DNA from: Acheta domesticus
Taxonomy: Eukaryota > Arthropoda > Insecta > Orthoptera > Gryllidae
Direction of reading: 5' to 3'
Assembly (NCBI GenBank): GCA_031308135.1
Contig: JAHLJT010000631.1
Location: 146,931,708 to 146,995,707, forward strand
Length of the DNA: 64,000 bases
In this document: positions 34,691-45,296 of the stretch, piece after piece
How the letters are laid out: each line of letters starts with the position of its first letter
How positions within the stretch are numbered: the first letter of the stretch is position 1
Notes under the pieces: generated by a model
What the model was told of the DNA's origin: nothing
Seen by the model: the letters and a program-made list of their open reading frames with translations, nothing else
Database searches by the model: none
Translations under genes and position numbers: made by a program

Positions 34691-36430
34691 CCCACCTCCG
34701 GCACTCTAACACCATAGCCAAGCCCCGCCGCCCGACCCTTCGCCGCCCTCGCCCCTCACCCCGTCGCTAACCCCACCACTCTAACCCCTCATCCCGTCTC
34801 TATTCACCCACGTCCTTCACCCGATCGCTCCTTTGCCCCTTCGCCACACCTTCCCTTTGCTCCTTCGCCCCCATCACCTTCACCCCACTCCTAACCCTCT
34901 CAATCCTCCCCCGCCCCTCACCCCTTCTTCTCTCTGCCCCTCGCCCTCTTCACCATTCTTCCCTTCGCCCCATCTCTCCCTCACCCCACTCCTAACCCTC
35001 TCGATCCTCCCCCGCCTCTCACTCCTTCTCCCCCTCGCACCTTCACCCTTCTTCCCTTTGCTTCATCTCCCTCTCACCCCACACCTCCTCAACCCATCGC
35101 TCACAGCACCCTCCGCCGTTCGCCCCATTGCCCCTTCCGCCCCAACTTCCCCTCGCCTTAGTTAATGCCTTATTTTACGTGGCGAGACTCGGGCCATCAG
35201 GCCCGCTCTTCCGTCTGACCACGCAAATTTCGCTACGCTCCTTTCACCTAGCGGAGAAAGAAGGTATTATCTCGGGCGACGAAACAGGCGATTTGAATTT
35301 AGCTCAGAGGCGTCATTTAGGCTTGAGGATCTTTTACATGCAAGTAAATCTACTAACATGGGCTTTACTTCCCTTCCGAAGGAAGGCGTACGAAAAATTT
35401 TTTCGCCCTTAAAAAAATCCGCGGCTTCGATCGGGTTTGAACCCGCGAACTTGGGTATGACAGTCCGGGACGCTAACCGTCACACCATCGAATCCGCTAA
35501 CACCAGCGTATGTACCTTCTTAATCCACCTCCCCTCGCCCCTTACCTAATCGCTCCATCAACCCCTCGCCCGGTCGTCACTACGCGCCTTTGCCCTTTCA
35601 CTCGTTTGTCTTCCCGGTCCATTCCCCCCTCCGCCGCATCTCCCCCTTTCCCTGATCACCGGGGGCCCTCTGCCCTCTCGCCTCCTCTGCCCTCTCGCCA
35701 GCTCACCCCTCGGCCCTTCGCCCATGTTCGCCCCATTCTGCCGTCGCTCCCTCGCCCTCCCACCCTCGCCCATTCATCCTTTGCCCCTTCGCTTCTGTTC
35801 GCACATAAAACGACGGGCAATAGCCATATTTGGCTCCTAATCTCAAATTACAACCTCTCCTTGGTGTAGATTGAGAGCAAAGGCTGTGCATTTTAAAACA
35901 TTGCGAGTCCGAGAGAATTTTTCTAACAAGTAATTCAACAAAGATACTCTCTCTCTCACATCATGAATACAAATACTTGCTATTTCGACGCCTTAACAGC
36001 TCCTTTGCCCCTTTCCTCGTTTGTTCCTTTGCCCCCACGCCCCCTCGACGCTCAACTCCTCGGTCTCCCGGCACTTCGCTCCTTTGCCCCTTCACCCCCT
36101 CGGCCCTTCGCCTCTGTGCCCTTTTTGTCACATTTCCCCTTCACCCCATCTCCCCCTCTCCCCATCTGCCCTTCGCGTCGTTGCCTTCTTGCTCCATCTT
36201 CCCTTCTCCCCCTCCCCTTCACCCTTCCCCATAACCCCCTCTACCGCTCACACCTCGTCCTCTCGTCAGGGGACTCATTGCCCCTTCATTCCCTCGTTCC
36301 ATTTCCCCCTTGCCCCTCGCCCCTCGTCCCTTCGTCTCTTTGTCCCTTCGCCTTCTAGCTCCCTCGCCCTCCCGTCCTCGCGCTTCTTTGTCCCTTTGCC
36401 CCGTCACCTCCTCGCCGCCCTTTCCCCGTC
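34690..36430. repeat. C-rich low-complexity tract
   Basis: The plus strand is dominated by CCCCTTCGCC, CCCTCGCCC and similar words. CCCCACTCCTAACCCTCT occurs at 34883 and 34984, giving a 101-bp direct repeat. The tract is split by a SINE (35163-35515) and an AT-rich stretch (35815-35990). All long plus-strand frames here are Pro/Ser/Leu low-complexity and not credible genes. Confidence 0.8.
35163..35515 (-). mobile_element. tRNA-derived SINE (about 350 bp), minus strand
   Basis: On the minus strand the head has an A-box-like TGGTGTGACGGTTAGC (about 35470-35487) and a B box GGTTCAAACCC (35433-35443) in tRNA-like spacing. A long unrelated body follows, ending AAAATAAGGCATTAA. The B box differs from consensus at one position. 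The body differs from the SINE at 19.1 kb, so there are at least two SINE families. It interrupts the C-rich tract; clear target duplications were not found. Confidence 0.75.
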
Positions 36431-38489
36431 CCGGCTCAGAGCGAAAGCGCTATTTCTAGACTCACCGTCTCCGTTCTTCTTGGGATTCGCGAATTTGTTT
36501 CTGGCGAGAACATTAATACTGGCATTAAACCGAGACTGTGTTGGGATGAGACATTTGTTGTCGTGAACGTTTCGAAACCGGAAACGTTGAATCATCGACA
36601 GAGTCGTTCTTTATGAGTTCACGTCAGTGAAAGTTTGTGATCTTAAAAAATAAGAAACTCCAACAATTAGGGCAGAACATACATAACAATTTTTCGAGAA
36701 TTATTAATTCACAAAGTATGCAGTTCTTCCCAAACAAGTGTGGATATTTCAGTTTGTAACAAAGATGAAGAATTCTTGTTTAGGTTGTTTTCAAAACAGG
36801 AAAATTAGGAATTTCATTTCACATAATGGAGGTCTTAATTCAACCTCAGAAATTATGGATAGGATTGTGTTCCTCCCAAGTTTGATAACTCTTGATATTA
36901 TCTTTTATTTCAATGTCTTCCTCTTGTGAAAGATAATTTCATTTTCTGTGTAGTAGGCTTTCTTTCATTTAGTTGTAATTCTCTCGGTATATTTTGATAT
37001 TTTTTTAACTATTTCAGATAATTTGAATATTAATCAAATGGAGGGATGATACCGCATAGTTCACATGCCACTGAAATGCGAATTCGCGAATGAATAATGC
37101 TCCTCTTTTACCAAATGTGTTTAAAAAAGTTTAAGGATTGAGAAAATTTCTGGTTCATCTCTAAACCTCTTGAAGTATTATCAACAACGAAGTACAGTGT
37201 AATTGAAATACGTATATAACGAGTTTCAAGCGAATGGACTGAAATGAAAGCGTTTCTACAATAGACTTTCGCAACCCAAGATCATAGAATATTTAGGCGA
37301 TGATCCTGAATTTTAGCACAACCAATTCTCTTTGCATTAGCACAATCAGTTCTCTTCTCTTTGTGAGTTACGAACGCAAAGGGAAGATGAGAGAGCAATG
37401 TGTATCATATGTGTCATATTAATTCCTCTTCGGTTGTTGGACATTCATTCTGCTTACTCTCGAATTGAGGAATGACGGAAATTAAATTAATGCATAGAAA
37501 CTGACCTATGAGGATGGAAATTTAAAGGAAGAACATTAAATGAGATTCAAATATAGATGATTTTTCGACAAGGCTGAGAGATGGCAGGTGTTTGGGGAAA
37601 TGATGTAGCCCAACAAAACTTCTAGATGAGAACATACTGTAAAAGCACAAATATGATAATTTATAATAAGCACAAAAAAGAGCCCTATATCGTCTCCTGT
37701 ATTATTTCAGTAGTATACCTTTGGGTTCCGGCTCTCAAACGCAACCAATCTTTATAAATGAGGGCTCTAAAGAAAGAGAATTTCACGGAGACTTGACGAA
37801 TTCCACTTTGACTTTAAAAATATAGATGATTTCTTTAAAAAAACGCATAGAAATATTCATGTAAAATGCAACCCGCATCACATGTCAACCTACATCGGCA
37901 AATAACTCATAAACAAAGCATTTTAGAGCCTTAAAAAGTAAAATTTTGCGGCCACAGGCCGAAAAGAAGCGTTTTTCACACCATAATCTACAAGATGAGA
38001 CATTCTCCGATCCATTCAATTAATTTTTCGGTTCCACGCTTCAATACTATCAGGGCCACCTCTATATTTCAGCCCTTCCTGCTGGTAACAATTTTTGTGG
38101 CGACACGCTTAGATGGGTTAGATTCGACAATCTTTATTTACGCTTTCTGTTAACACCGTAGTTTGTGCAGTCTGACGAGGTTTATTTGCATAATCATTAA
38201 TTCAAGATTTGCTCTCCAGCAACAACTAGAAGTACTATTATAGTTGCTTGATACCTATACGTATGAAGATTGTTTCTTATGCGTGTAGTGAAACTATTCA
38301 ATTAACGTTTTTTCATGGTCTATAAGTGCTGCGTACTTAATTGTGGAGTGATGTGGGTGTTCAGTGAAGAGTGACGACTGTGTTTGTGTTTTACCTGTAC
38401 CAATATTTTCGTTATCATTCGATGAAATTTTCAAGTCAACGGGTTCAGACACGTAGCTTTCTCAAAAGTAAAAAGCTAATATTTTTGTG
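36431..38489. other. No gene recognised; one dispersed repeat block
   Basis: At about 37850-37960 a block (ATATTCATGTAAAATGCAAC...CATTTTAGAGCCTTAAAAA...GGCC..AGGCC) is matched imperfectly, in reverse, at about 58070-58170. This suggests an old dispersed repeat. The rest shows no signature. Confidence 0.45.
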
Positions 38490-38554
38490 ACTATCACGAA
38501 AAACTAAAACCTAACTAACAAAGAATATTGAATAATTACTTCAAATGTCTTTAA

Positions 38555-39982
38555 GGTGAGACGGTAGGCCGTTTTTTTTAAAAAAATGGAATTTTTTGTT
38601 TTTGCATAATTAAATAATATGTTCTTTTATGAACATTTCTAGACCAAATTCGTTGATTTATTCCGTCTGTAAGTGTAGGAAATTTATTTTTAAAAATTCC
38701 ACTGACAACTGTCAGACTGCAAAATACTATACTTCCGCGCATACAACTTCTTATATCTCTGGTTGTAATTTTGTCAGAAAGCTAGTTTTTGATTACTTTT
38801 GTAAAGGAATTTTGTCTGCAGGTACTGATAGAACAGTCTGTGCGATAGTCTAATTTTTGTAAATGCATTTATTTAGTTAACAATTTTTCCGCCCGTATAG
38901 AAGCCTGACTTGATGTGTTTGTTGCATAGTAAAGTTCAATTTATTATCAATTATGGTGTGTTATAGGGTACAAAATTAAAATAAATGTCTCATATGTTCT
39001 ACAATGTCGAAATGTAAAGGAATCTTTAAACAACGCATTTTCAAAGAAAATCAGCATATCAGACCAAATCCTTTGCATCACGAAAATAATGATAATACGA
39101 GTCCGAATGCATGTGAAACTCTTCCTAGCGAGTCCAAAAGGAAAAAAACGTAGTGTTGAAGAAGTTGAAAATAGTACTAAGTGAAGACATAACTTCTCAG
39201 AAGGTGGCTACATGGCAAAATACAGAATGTGAGGCATTCAAGAACACCATTTGTATAAGAATACCAAAATATCTTCTAGTTGGTATCAGAACCTTACAAT
39301 TAGTGAGTGTCTGAAGCTGTTATAATAAATAATGATAGAAATTGTGCTGTATGAGAAGTTATGAAAATATTACGTGTGTCACATGGGAAAACCCATGCTG
39401 ATATTTGTAGAGAACTTGACAGATTACGCATTTCAAAGGCAAAATATGATGACCAACAAATGCCAAAGGAGGAAAGAAAGAAGAAAAGAAAAACTCAGAC
39501 CAGATAGTGAAACCTGTTATTATGATGTAGGCTGCCTGTAGTTACTCTCTAGTCAAAAATATTCTAAGTTTTCCTAACATATACTCCTCTGAAAACTTTG
39601 AGTGCCATTTTCTCAGAAGTTAAAATTTTCAAACGTTTGCCCCATTATCTCCGAAACTATTAAAGCTATCTGCATGAAATTTTTACTGATGATAAACCAA
39701 GTTATACTAACAATGTGGATACTCAATCGTTATTATTACTTCTCTAGTCCATGTGTTAGGATTTTTTTGGCACATTTTTTGAGGAAAAAATTCGTTTTTT
39801 GGAAAAAAAATTATAAATCGCTTCAGAAAAGAGATAACAACTTAACTGAGGATCAATAATCTCTTCATATATCAATTAATAAGTAGTGCAAAATTCATTA
39901 AAATTTATTCAGTAGTTTCTGAGAAAATGGGTCACAAAGTTGCTTGATTTAACATTGATGGGATAGGGCCTACCGTCTCACC
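38555..39982. mobile_element. 1.43-kb DNA transposon with TTAA target duplication
   Basis: Perfect 16-bp inverted repeats GGTGAGACGGTAGGCC (38555-38570) and GGCCTACCGTCTCACC (39967-39982) are bordered by TTAA on each side (38551-38554, 39983-39986). TTAA targets are used by piggyBac, Kolobok and Sola3 elements. The GG start and the decayed protein traces inside favour a Kolobok-like element, but this is inference. The related locus near 40930 has a single TTAA and no insertion, an empty-site confirmation. Confidence 0.85.
38999..39530 (+). pseudogene. Transposase traces in the TTAA element
   Basis: One frame opens with MSKCKGIFKQRIFKENQH, a basic start like those of some Kolobok-type transposases. 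Another shows WQNTECEAFKNTICIRIPKY, and a third ends with a Lys/Arg-rich KEERKKKRK followed by a Cys/Tyr-rich segment. Several frameshifts and stops separate them. The length available (about 500 bp) is far below an intact transposase, so this is an internally deleted copy. The family link is weak. Confidence 0.35.
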
Positions 39983-40240
39983 TTAAGTAAGTGTTGGGAA
40001 TTGTTACAAGCAAATTCTCCACGATATTGAATAAATATTTATTGAAAATTTGTTTCAAACATCAATTGCATTGTTTTTTTTATTTGTTATTGTGTTAGTA
40101 CATTGCTAGTTACCTTTATAGATTTTAAACAAATAAACACGTTTCGTTAAATACTTTCCCTCTTAGAATGAAAATAGCAGGATAGGGATGAGTGTGGGGT
40201 CTAACATGCGAGAGTTCTCGCACGGGTACGCAGAGGTAGT

Positions 40241-40899
40241 GGGAGAAAACTTGTGCTATGGCACAACACAAAGAACAAATTTTTTAAAGAAGCTAAAGTA
40301 AAATAGCTTGAAATAAATGGAAAACAAAAATAAAAACGCGCTAGCCCATAATACTATGTGAATCAATTAAAAAACAACTAAATTTTAAATTATAGAAAGA
40401 ATAGTGCAAGTCACCCGACAACTGCCAACGATCGCAGCCCAAACGCACGATTTAAATGTTAGCGATTTAAATCTGGAAGTATGTACAGACACCAACGCCC
40501 AGCTGCAAACTCATCGTAAATAAAACACCGTTTGATATTAAACTCAAGGTGTCGGTTCGTTAAGATATTAAAAATTCAAAAACATCGTTTGAGCAACATT
40601 CTTGTGTACCGAAGTGGGCGTCCTAATGCCTATTAAATTGTTTCTAATACTAACAAATGGTATTTAGTACTCAAAGGTGAAAACATTAGTTTGATTATTT
40701 TTTGACTCGGAATTGCTTTTCTTGAGGTACGTAAGGACGCAGAAAATAATTCAATACTTTTTAGTATACAAATAATTTTTCAATTTTCTCACCCCAGCAA
40801 GCAGGCACCCTGACTCTCCAAACCCACTCGGTTCTTCGTAACAAATCAAGGAAAGTTAAATAATATCTATCAAGGAAAGCGAAAAGCTAACTCTCAAGG
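40241..40899. other. No recognisable feature
   Basis: AT-rich spacer between the two Helitron-like 3' ends; no frames of note. Confidence 0.45.
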
Positions 40900-41138
40900 A
40901 AGATTGAAAAATTTCTTTAAATGTTGTTTTTAAAGAAGTATGAATTGTTCAAAGAACATCTCTCTATAATGTTGAATAAACTTTAATTGAAAATTTGTTT
41001 CAAACATCAATTGCATTGTTATTTTGTTTGATATTCTGTAAGTACATTAGTAGTTCCTCTCCTTTATGGAAAGGATAGACAAATGGATAGGGAAAGGGTG
41101 GGGTTTAACATGCGAGAGTTCTCGCACGGGTACGCTAG
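40900..41138 (+). mobile_element. Helitron-like 3' end, fragment 2
   Basis: The 7-bp-stem hairpin TGCGAGAGTTCTCGCA (41111-41126) is followed by CGGGTACGCTAG and T, i.e. hairpin, CTAG, insertion before T. This is a different Helitron family from the one at 15-24 kb, whose hairpin is CCCGG-CCGGG. The 5' end was not located. Confidence 0.6.
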
Positions 41139-41572
41139 TATGCGTTTATTTCTGACTCACACATTTTATTAGCGCAAGGAAAAGAATGAATAATTTAACG
41201 TCTCACGTTTTCGAAAATTACGTAACGCTCGGATTGCATTAAAGTTGACACACCCGGGGGCGCTTAGAGCACTTCCATTAAAGACGAGCGCCATCGGAAG
41301 TTTGATGACGCCGAGAACGACCCGCGGAGGAACCGCAATTAGAGGGGGCCTTGCTGCCGCCGGCAACGACGCTCGGCGCGGGGACGGGGTCGGGGGTGGG
41401 AATTGGTGAACGCTGCCTGGGGAAATCAGCGACGGCAGGGGAGCTTCGAGCGGAAGCTACTTCGAGTGGATCCTCCGGAGTGGACATCGGCAGGTACAGG
41501 CGCGGCAGCGGAGTCTAACATCTCTTCAATAGCCTTCACCGCTTTCACCATCTCTCTTTCTATTATAAACGA
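41139..41572. other. GC-rich patch
   Basis: From about 41250 to 41515 the DNA is CG-rich (CCGCCGGCAACGACGCTCGG and similar). No supported gene; overlapping frames on both strands. Confidence 0.4.
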
Positions 41573-41790
41573 GCTGGTACCCGGCACGTAGCGGCCGCAG
41601 AAGAAATATTTTTTACTATTTTCCATAGACCAGCACAATTGGTTTACAGGGATTGTTTTCATTTAAATCAACTCAAATCACAAAACTTATAAAAGTAAAT
41701 AACTATCAGGGAGTACAATTCAGTCATCAATGGAACAAGGGATAACATTCTTATAATACATTCATTCTTTAATATAGATAGAAATAAGGG
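41573..41790 (-). mobile_element. Helitron 3' end, minus strand
   Basis: Read on the minus strand, TTTCTTCTGCGGCCGC... then GTGCCGGGTACCAGCTCG|T. This matches the 3' end of the Helitron at 10883 except that CTAG is CTCG. A TCTATCTATATTAAAG string on the same strand near 41782 resembles the 5' end, so the whole might be a 210-bp remnant. The base before that TC is T, not A, so I do not insist on the 5' end. Confidence 0.5.
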
Positions 41791-41899
41791 AATCCCAACA
41801 GGTTCTTCATTATTGTTTATTATTTTTTCCTATAAATTTGTTATTTTTTGTATTATTTGTTCAAATTCTGTAAGATTTATGAGGAGTCAGAAAATTGGA

Positions 41900-42930
41900 T
41901 TAAATATTTATCACATGGAAATCTGTTTTTTATTGGGAGGTTGTTGCTGATGAACCAAGGTTATAAAAGTCAGTTGCTGGTATATTAAGTAAATATGTGA
42001 AAAAAAATTTGAACGTTTGAGAATTGTTTGGTGGATACTTTCTGTTTTTAATTCTGAGTGTAATTGAGTGTTTCTAATGAACCAGGTGCGTTTACAGCCA
42101 TACATAAGATTTTGTTTTGGAAGGTTTGCATTTTCTTTATATTAGTTGCAGCAGTGTTGTATCATATCGGACATGCATACATTATAATGGGAAAAACTAT
42201 TGTTTTGTAAAGAACTAATGTACATTCTGTTTTGAAAGCGCTTTTCTGTTAATTAACGGGTATAGTTTATGTAGTCTTCTGTTTCTTTGTACCATTTTGG
42301 CATTTATATGATTAGTGCATGTTAGTCTAGTATCCATTAACACACCAAGATATTAAATCGTTTTTTTGCTAACCAATTGAGTGTTTTATCAAATAGCTTC
42401 ATAGGTTTAGGTTTCGTGGTTATTGTCATAATGTGAATATTTTTGCTAAACATTTATTAGGGTTTAATATATTTCCATTTATTTGCCCATAGTGTTTCTT
42501 TGTTTAATTCCTATTGTAAAATTTCTATAGCAGTATTCAGACATTTGTTAGAGGTTAATATTGCATTGTTATCGGCAAATAATGCTACTGTAATGTTTTG
42601 AGTTATTGGGAAATCTGCTGTGAATATGTTGAACAAAGTCGAGGATAATGGGCTACATTGTGGTACTCTTGCTGTGATTTCTTTTTGTGTCGAATAGGTT
42701 AAAATTATTCTTACTGAAAAAACTCTTTCCTTTATGAAGATTTGTATTATTTTCACCAAGTAATGGGGTAGGCCTCATTCTTGTTATTTAAATATCAAAC
42801 TCTCCTGCCAAACTGTGTCAAATGCTTGAGGTACGTCCAATTAAACAACAAGAGAATGCTTTTTTGGTTCAAAACATTTATATTTTAGTTCTGTGATTCT
42901 TAAAATTTGGTGTGTCGGTATGTGGTTTGG
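41900..42930 (-). pseudogene. Jockey-clade reverse transcriptase, C-terminal half
   Basis: Minus-strand frames give LDVPQAFDTVW (about 42800-42840), ITARVPQCSPLSSTLFNIFT, then VALFADNNAI where the family has FADD. Further on come LYKTIVFPIIMYACPI, ATNIKKMQTFQNKIL and a degraded tail at 41911-42105. One catalytic Asp of the active site is replaced by Asn, and several stops and frameshifts are present. The right end at about 42930 is cut by an R4/Dong-like fragment. It may belong with the Jockey gag/endonuclease at 49-51.7 kb. Confidence 0.8.
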
Positions 42931-42931
42931 T

Positions 42932-43720
42932 GGTGTTCGTACCACTTGGGGCATGTGTTTGAAACTTCGAGGGGGGTACAGATCTGCCAGTAGAGGTAGC
43001 TACACACCCTGTCGTGTCTTTTCAGGTATTCGGTTTTGCTGGGATTGCACAAGCTGAGACAATATGATCAATGGTTTCTACTTGCTCCTGGCAAATGCGG
43101 CATTTATCATCTTGGGAAATTTTGAGAACTGCTTTATCATAATGTGTTCTCAAGGCCTGATCTTGGGCAGCTATTACAAGTGCTTCTGATTCTGGCTTCA
43201 TTCTTCCCCTTTTGAGCAACATAAATTATTGATCTTACGTCTCTGTCCACTCGTTTCAAATATTGTCCGTGGAGTGGTTTGTCTCTCCACGATTTCTTTA
43301 ACATTCTGTGTCTCAGATTTATGTTCAGTAGCATTAGAAGTTCAGTGTCTTTGTTATTCTGCGTGTCTTGCATAGTCTTGTTCGCAATGCTTCTTGCAAC
43401 ACTAACAATGCTTCTGTTTCCCATTCTTCGGTCAGATTTCATGACCTGCCTCATTAGAGGGTCATCTTGATGGCTGACTACATACTTCCCCAACACGACT
43501 ACTGCGTTGTGCCAGGAGCCCTCAATTTGTCTCAGGCCTCTTCCTCCCTCCTTACGTGACTCATAAAGTCCAGCTCGAGGGTGGGAAAGATGATGCATTG
43601 TTAGCAGTTTTCTGGTTTTAGGATCCATGGTGCGAATATCTTGCTCAGTTCAGTCCACTAGTCCAAAACTGTATTCGGCTACAGGTACCGCCAAACTACC
43701 TATTGCAGATATTTTATTCC
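42932..43720 (-). mobile_element. R4/Dong-like copy 2 (both ends truncated)
   Basis: The minus strand carries MDPKTRKLLTMHH, RKEGGRGLRQIEGSWHNAV and DPLMRQVMKSDRRMGNR, ending in CRICQEQVETIDHIVSAC (the C-x2-C-x8-H-x4-C knuckle of the RLE region). The 5' truncation point meets the TTA array at 43721. The 3' part (RLE catalytic core and tail) is missing, and the fragment abuts Jockey sequence at 42932. Frames are shifted between 43137 and 43222. Confidence 0.82.

Positions 43721-43777
<57 letters not shown>
43721..43777. repeat. (TTA)n array shared by two R4/Dong-like copies
   Basis: About 19 TTA units separate the 5' end of copy 2 from the 3' end of copy 3. Confidence 0.95.
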
Positions 43778-43778
<1 letters not shown>

Positions 43779-44614
43779 CTCTAAATCACGACTAAAGATG
43801 TTATGTGTCGGTTGAATATAAAAAGTACTCCAGGTTGCAACCACCTACCTAGTAGATCTAGGGATTGTCGGTGCCTCTACAAACCTTTGCGCAAAATGTG
43901 GGCTGTTCCAAATAAAGCGATTTCTTGCACTTCCCATTTTCTTGAATTACCTGGGAGTTAGACAAGTACTTACACAAATTTTGCGGAACAAATCCCAGAG
44001 CTCCGATAACTATCCAAACTCTTGTATTTAAGACGTTTCTTTGCCTCCTTGGTAACGACGTTTTGATCGCAAGGTACAGCAACATCGACAAGTAAACACG
44101 ATTTGTTCTCCAAATTCCGGATGACTATATCCGGTTTGTTTGCCGCTATCGTGCGATCAGTTTGAATTTGTTGGTCGTACAATATCGTACACAATCCAAC
44201 AGACGTCACCGGTTTCGGTGAGTGTTCGTACCACTTGGGGCATGTGTTCGGAACTTCGAGGGCGGTACAGATCTGCCAGTGGAGGTAGCTACATACCCTA
44301 TCGTGTCTTTTCAAGTATTCGGTCTTTGCTAGGATTGGACGAGCTGAGACAATATGATCAATGGTTTCTACGTGTTCCTGACAAATGCGGCATTTATCAT
44401 CTTGGGAAATTTTGAGAATCGCTTTATCATAATCAATCGTGTTCTCAAGGCCTGATCTTGGGCAGCTATTACAAGTGCTTCCGATTCTGGCTTCATTCTT
44501 CCCCTTTTAAGCCACATAAATGATTGATCTTTATCGATCTGCACCTTGTCCATTCTTTTTAGATATTGTCCATGGAGGGGTTTGTCCCTCCACGACTTCT
44601 TTAACTATTTTTTT
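43778..44614 (-). mobile_element. R4/Dong-like copy 3
   Basis: The 3' end (CCTCTAAATCACGACTAAAG on the plus strand) starts at the TTA array. The RLE core reads HDRVCSYLHWQICTALEVP, then KPDIVIRNLENKSCLLVDVAVP and KEAKKRLKYKSLD. A deletion after this removes about 45 bp relative to copy 4. The 5' end stops at a T run and a second TTA array near 44615. Both flanks are therefore TAA-type DNA. Confidence 0.85.
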
Positions 44615-44629
44615 TTTTATTATTATTAA

Positions 44630-44668
<39 letters not shown>

Positions 44669-44670
44669 CA
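44615..44670. repeat. (ATT)n array
   Basis: About 17 ATT units with a few variants at the 5' edge of copy 3. Confidence 0.9.
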
Positions 44671-45296
44671 TTATAGTTGAAGATGGAAGGTTACGGCGAA
44701 GTTGACCAAACGGGATCAGTATACAAACTTCAGGAATATTTGGATTTCACTTTATTGACTTGATGTTTCGTGCAAAATACTAGCGATACTGATCGAGAGC
44801 AACCAAATCTTTAAAAATAAGACACGAACAATGAGAGATACAGTTAAAATGCTAATTCTACCATTGGTAAACGTCAGAAGTAAAATTGTTTATAAAAAAC
44901 TCAAATGAATTAAAATTACTATTTCTAATTTTCCAAATTCAAATTTAACCTCATTCTCGTGGAAATAGGTGTCATCTAATAAAGAGACAGTGATCAGACT
45001 GAAACAATCAATATAACCTCAACCAATACAATATAATATTCACATATGTATAATATTACTTACATTACTTTTAAGATGTTTCCATTCTGTATGTACATGA
45101 CAGCACATTGTTTACAACTAACATTATGAATATTTCCAATCTACAGAGTGAACTCCCCGGTTGTAATATATAATAACGGTTTATTATGTAAGCAGAGTAA
45201 ACATGCACATGTGTTGAGTGAAGGGGGGGTCAAGGAGCAAACAGTGCCTTGCACTCAAAGAGTCAAAGATTCTTTAGATTTGTTAGCAAGTTTTTA
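44671..45296. other. Unassigned, possible Penelope-like end
   Basis: The first bases, ATAGTTGAAGATGGAAGGTT (44673-44692), recur on the minus strand at 48888-48907 next to the Penelope-like element and a TAA array. The rest has no signature. Confidence 0.4.

Larger units (their letters stand above)
38490..40240 (+). mobile_element. Helitron-like fragment 1, carrying a TTAA element
   Basis: After removing the 38555-39982 insertion, this region aligns with 40900-41138: ACTTCAAATGTCTTTAAGTAAG, GAATTGTT, ATATTGAATAAA, TTGAAAATTTGTTTCAAACATCAATTGCATTG, then ACATGCGAGAGTTCTCGCACGGGTACG. The 16-nt hairpin TGCGAGAGTTCTCGCA (40207-40222) precedes CGGGTACG but the terminal CTAG is replaced by CAGAG. 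It is a diverged Helitron-type 3' end. The left limit is uncertain. Confidence 0.55.

Noticed and set aside
36021..36566. 181-residue Pro/Ser-rich frame and its neighbours
   Set aside because: C-rich low-complexity tract; several overlapping frames have the same composition.
43721..43777. Poly-Tyr or poly-Ile peptides over TTA arrays
   Set aside because: Microsatellite translation only.
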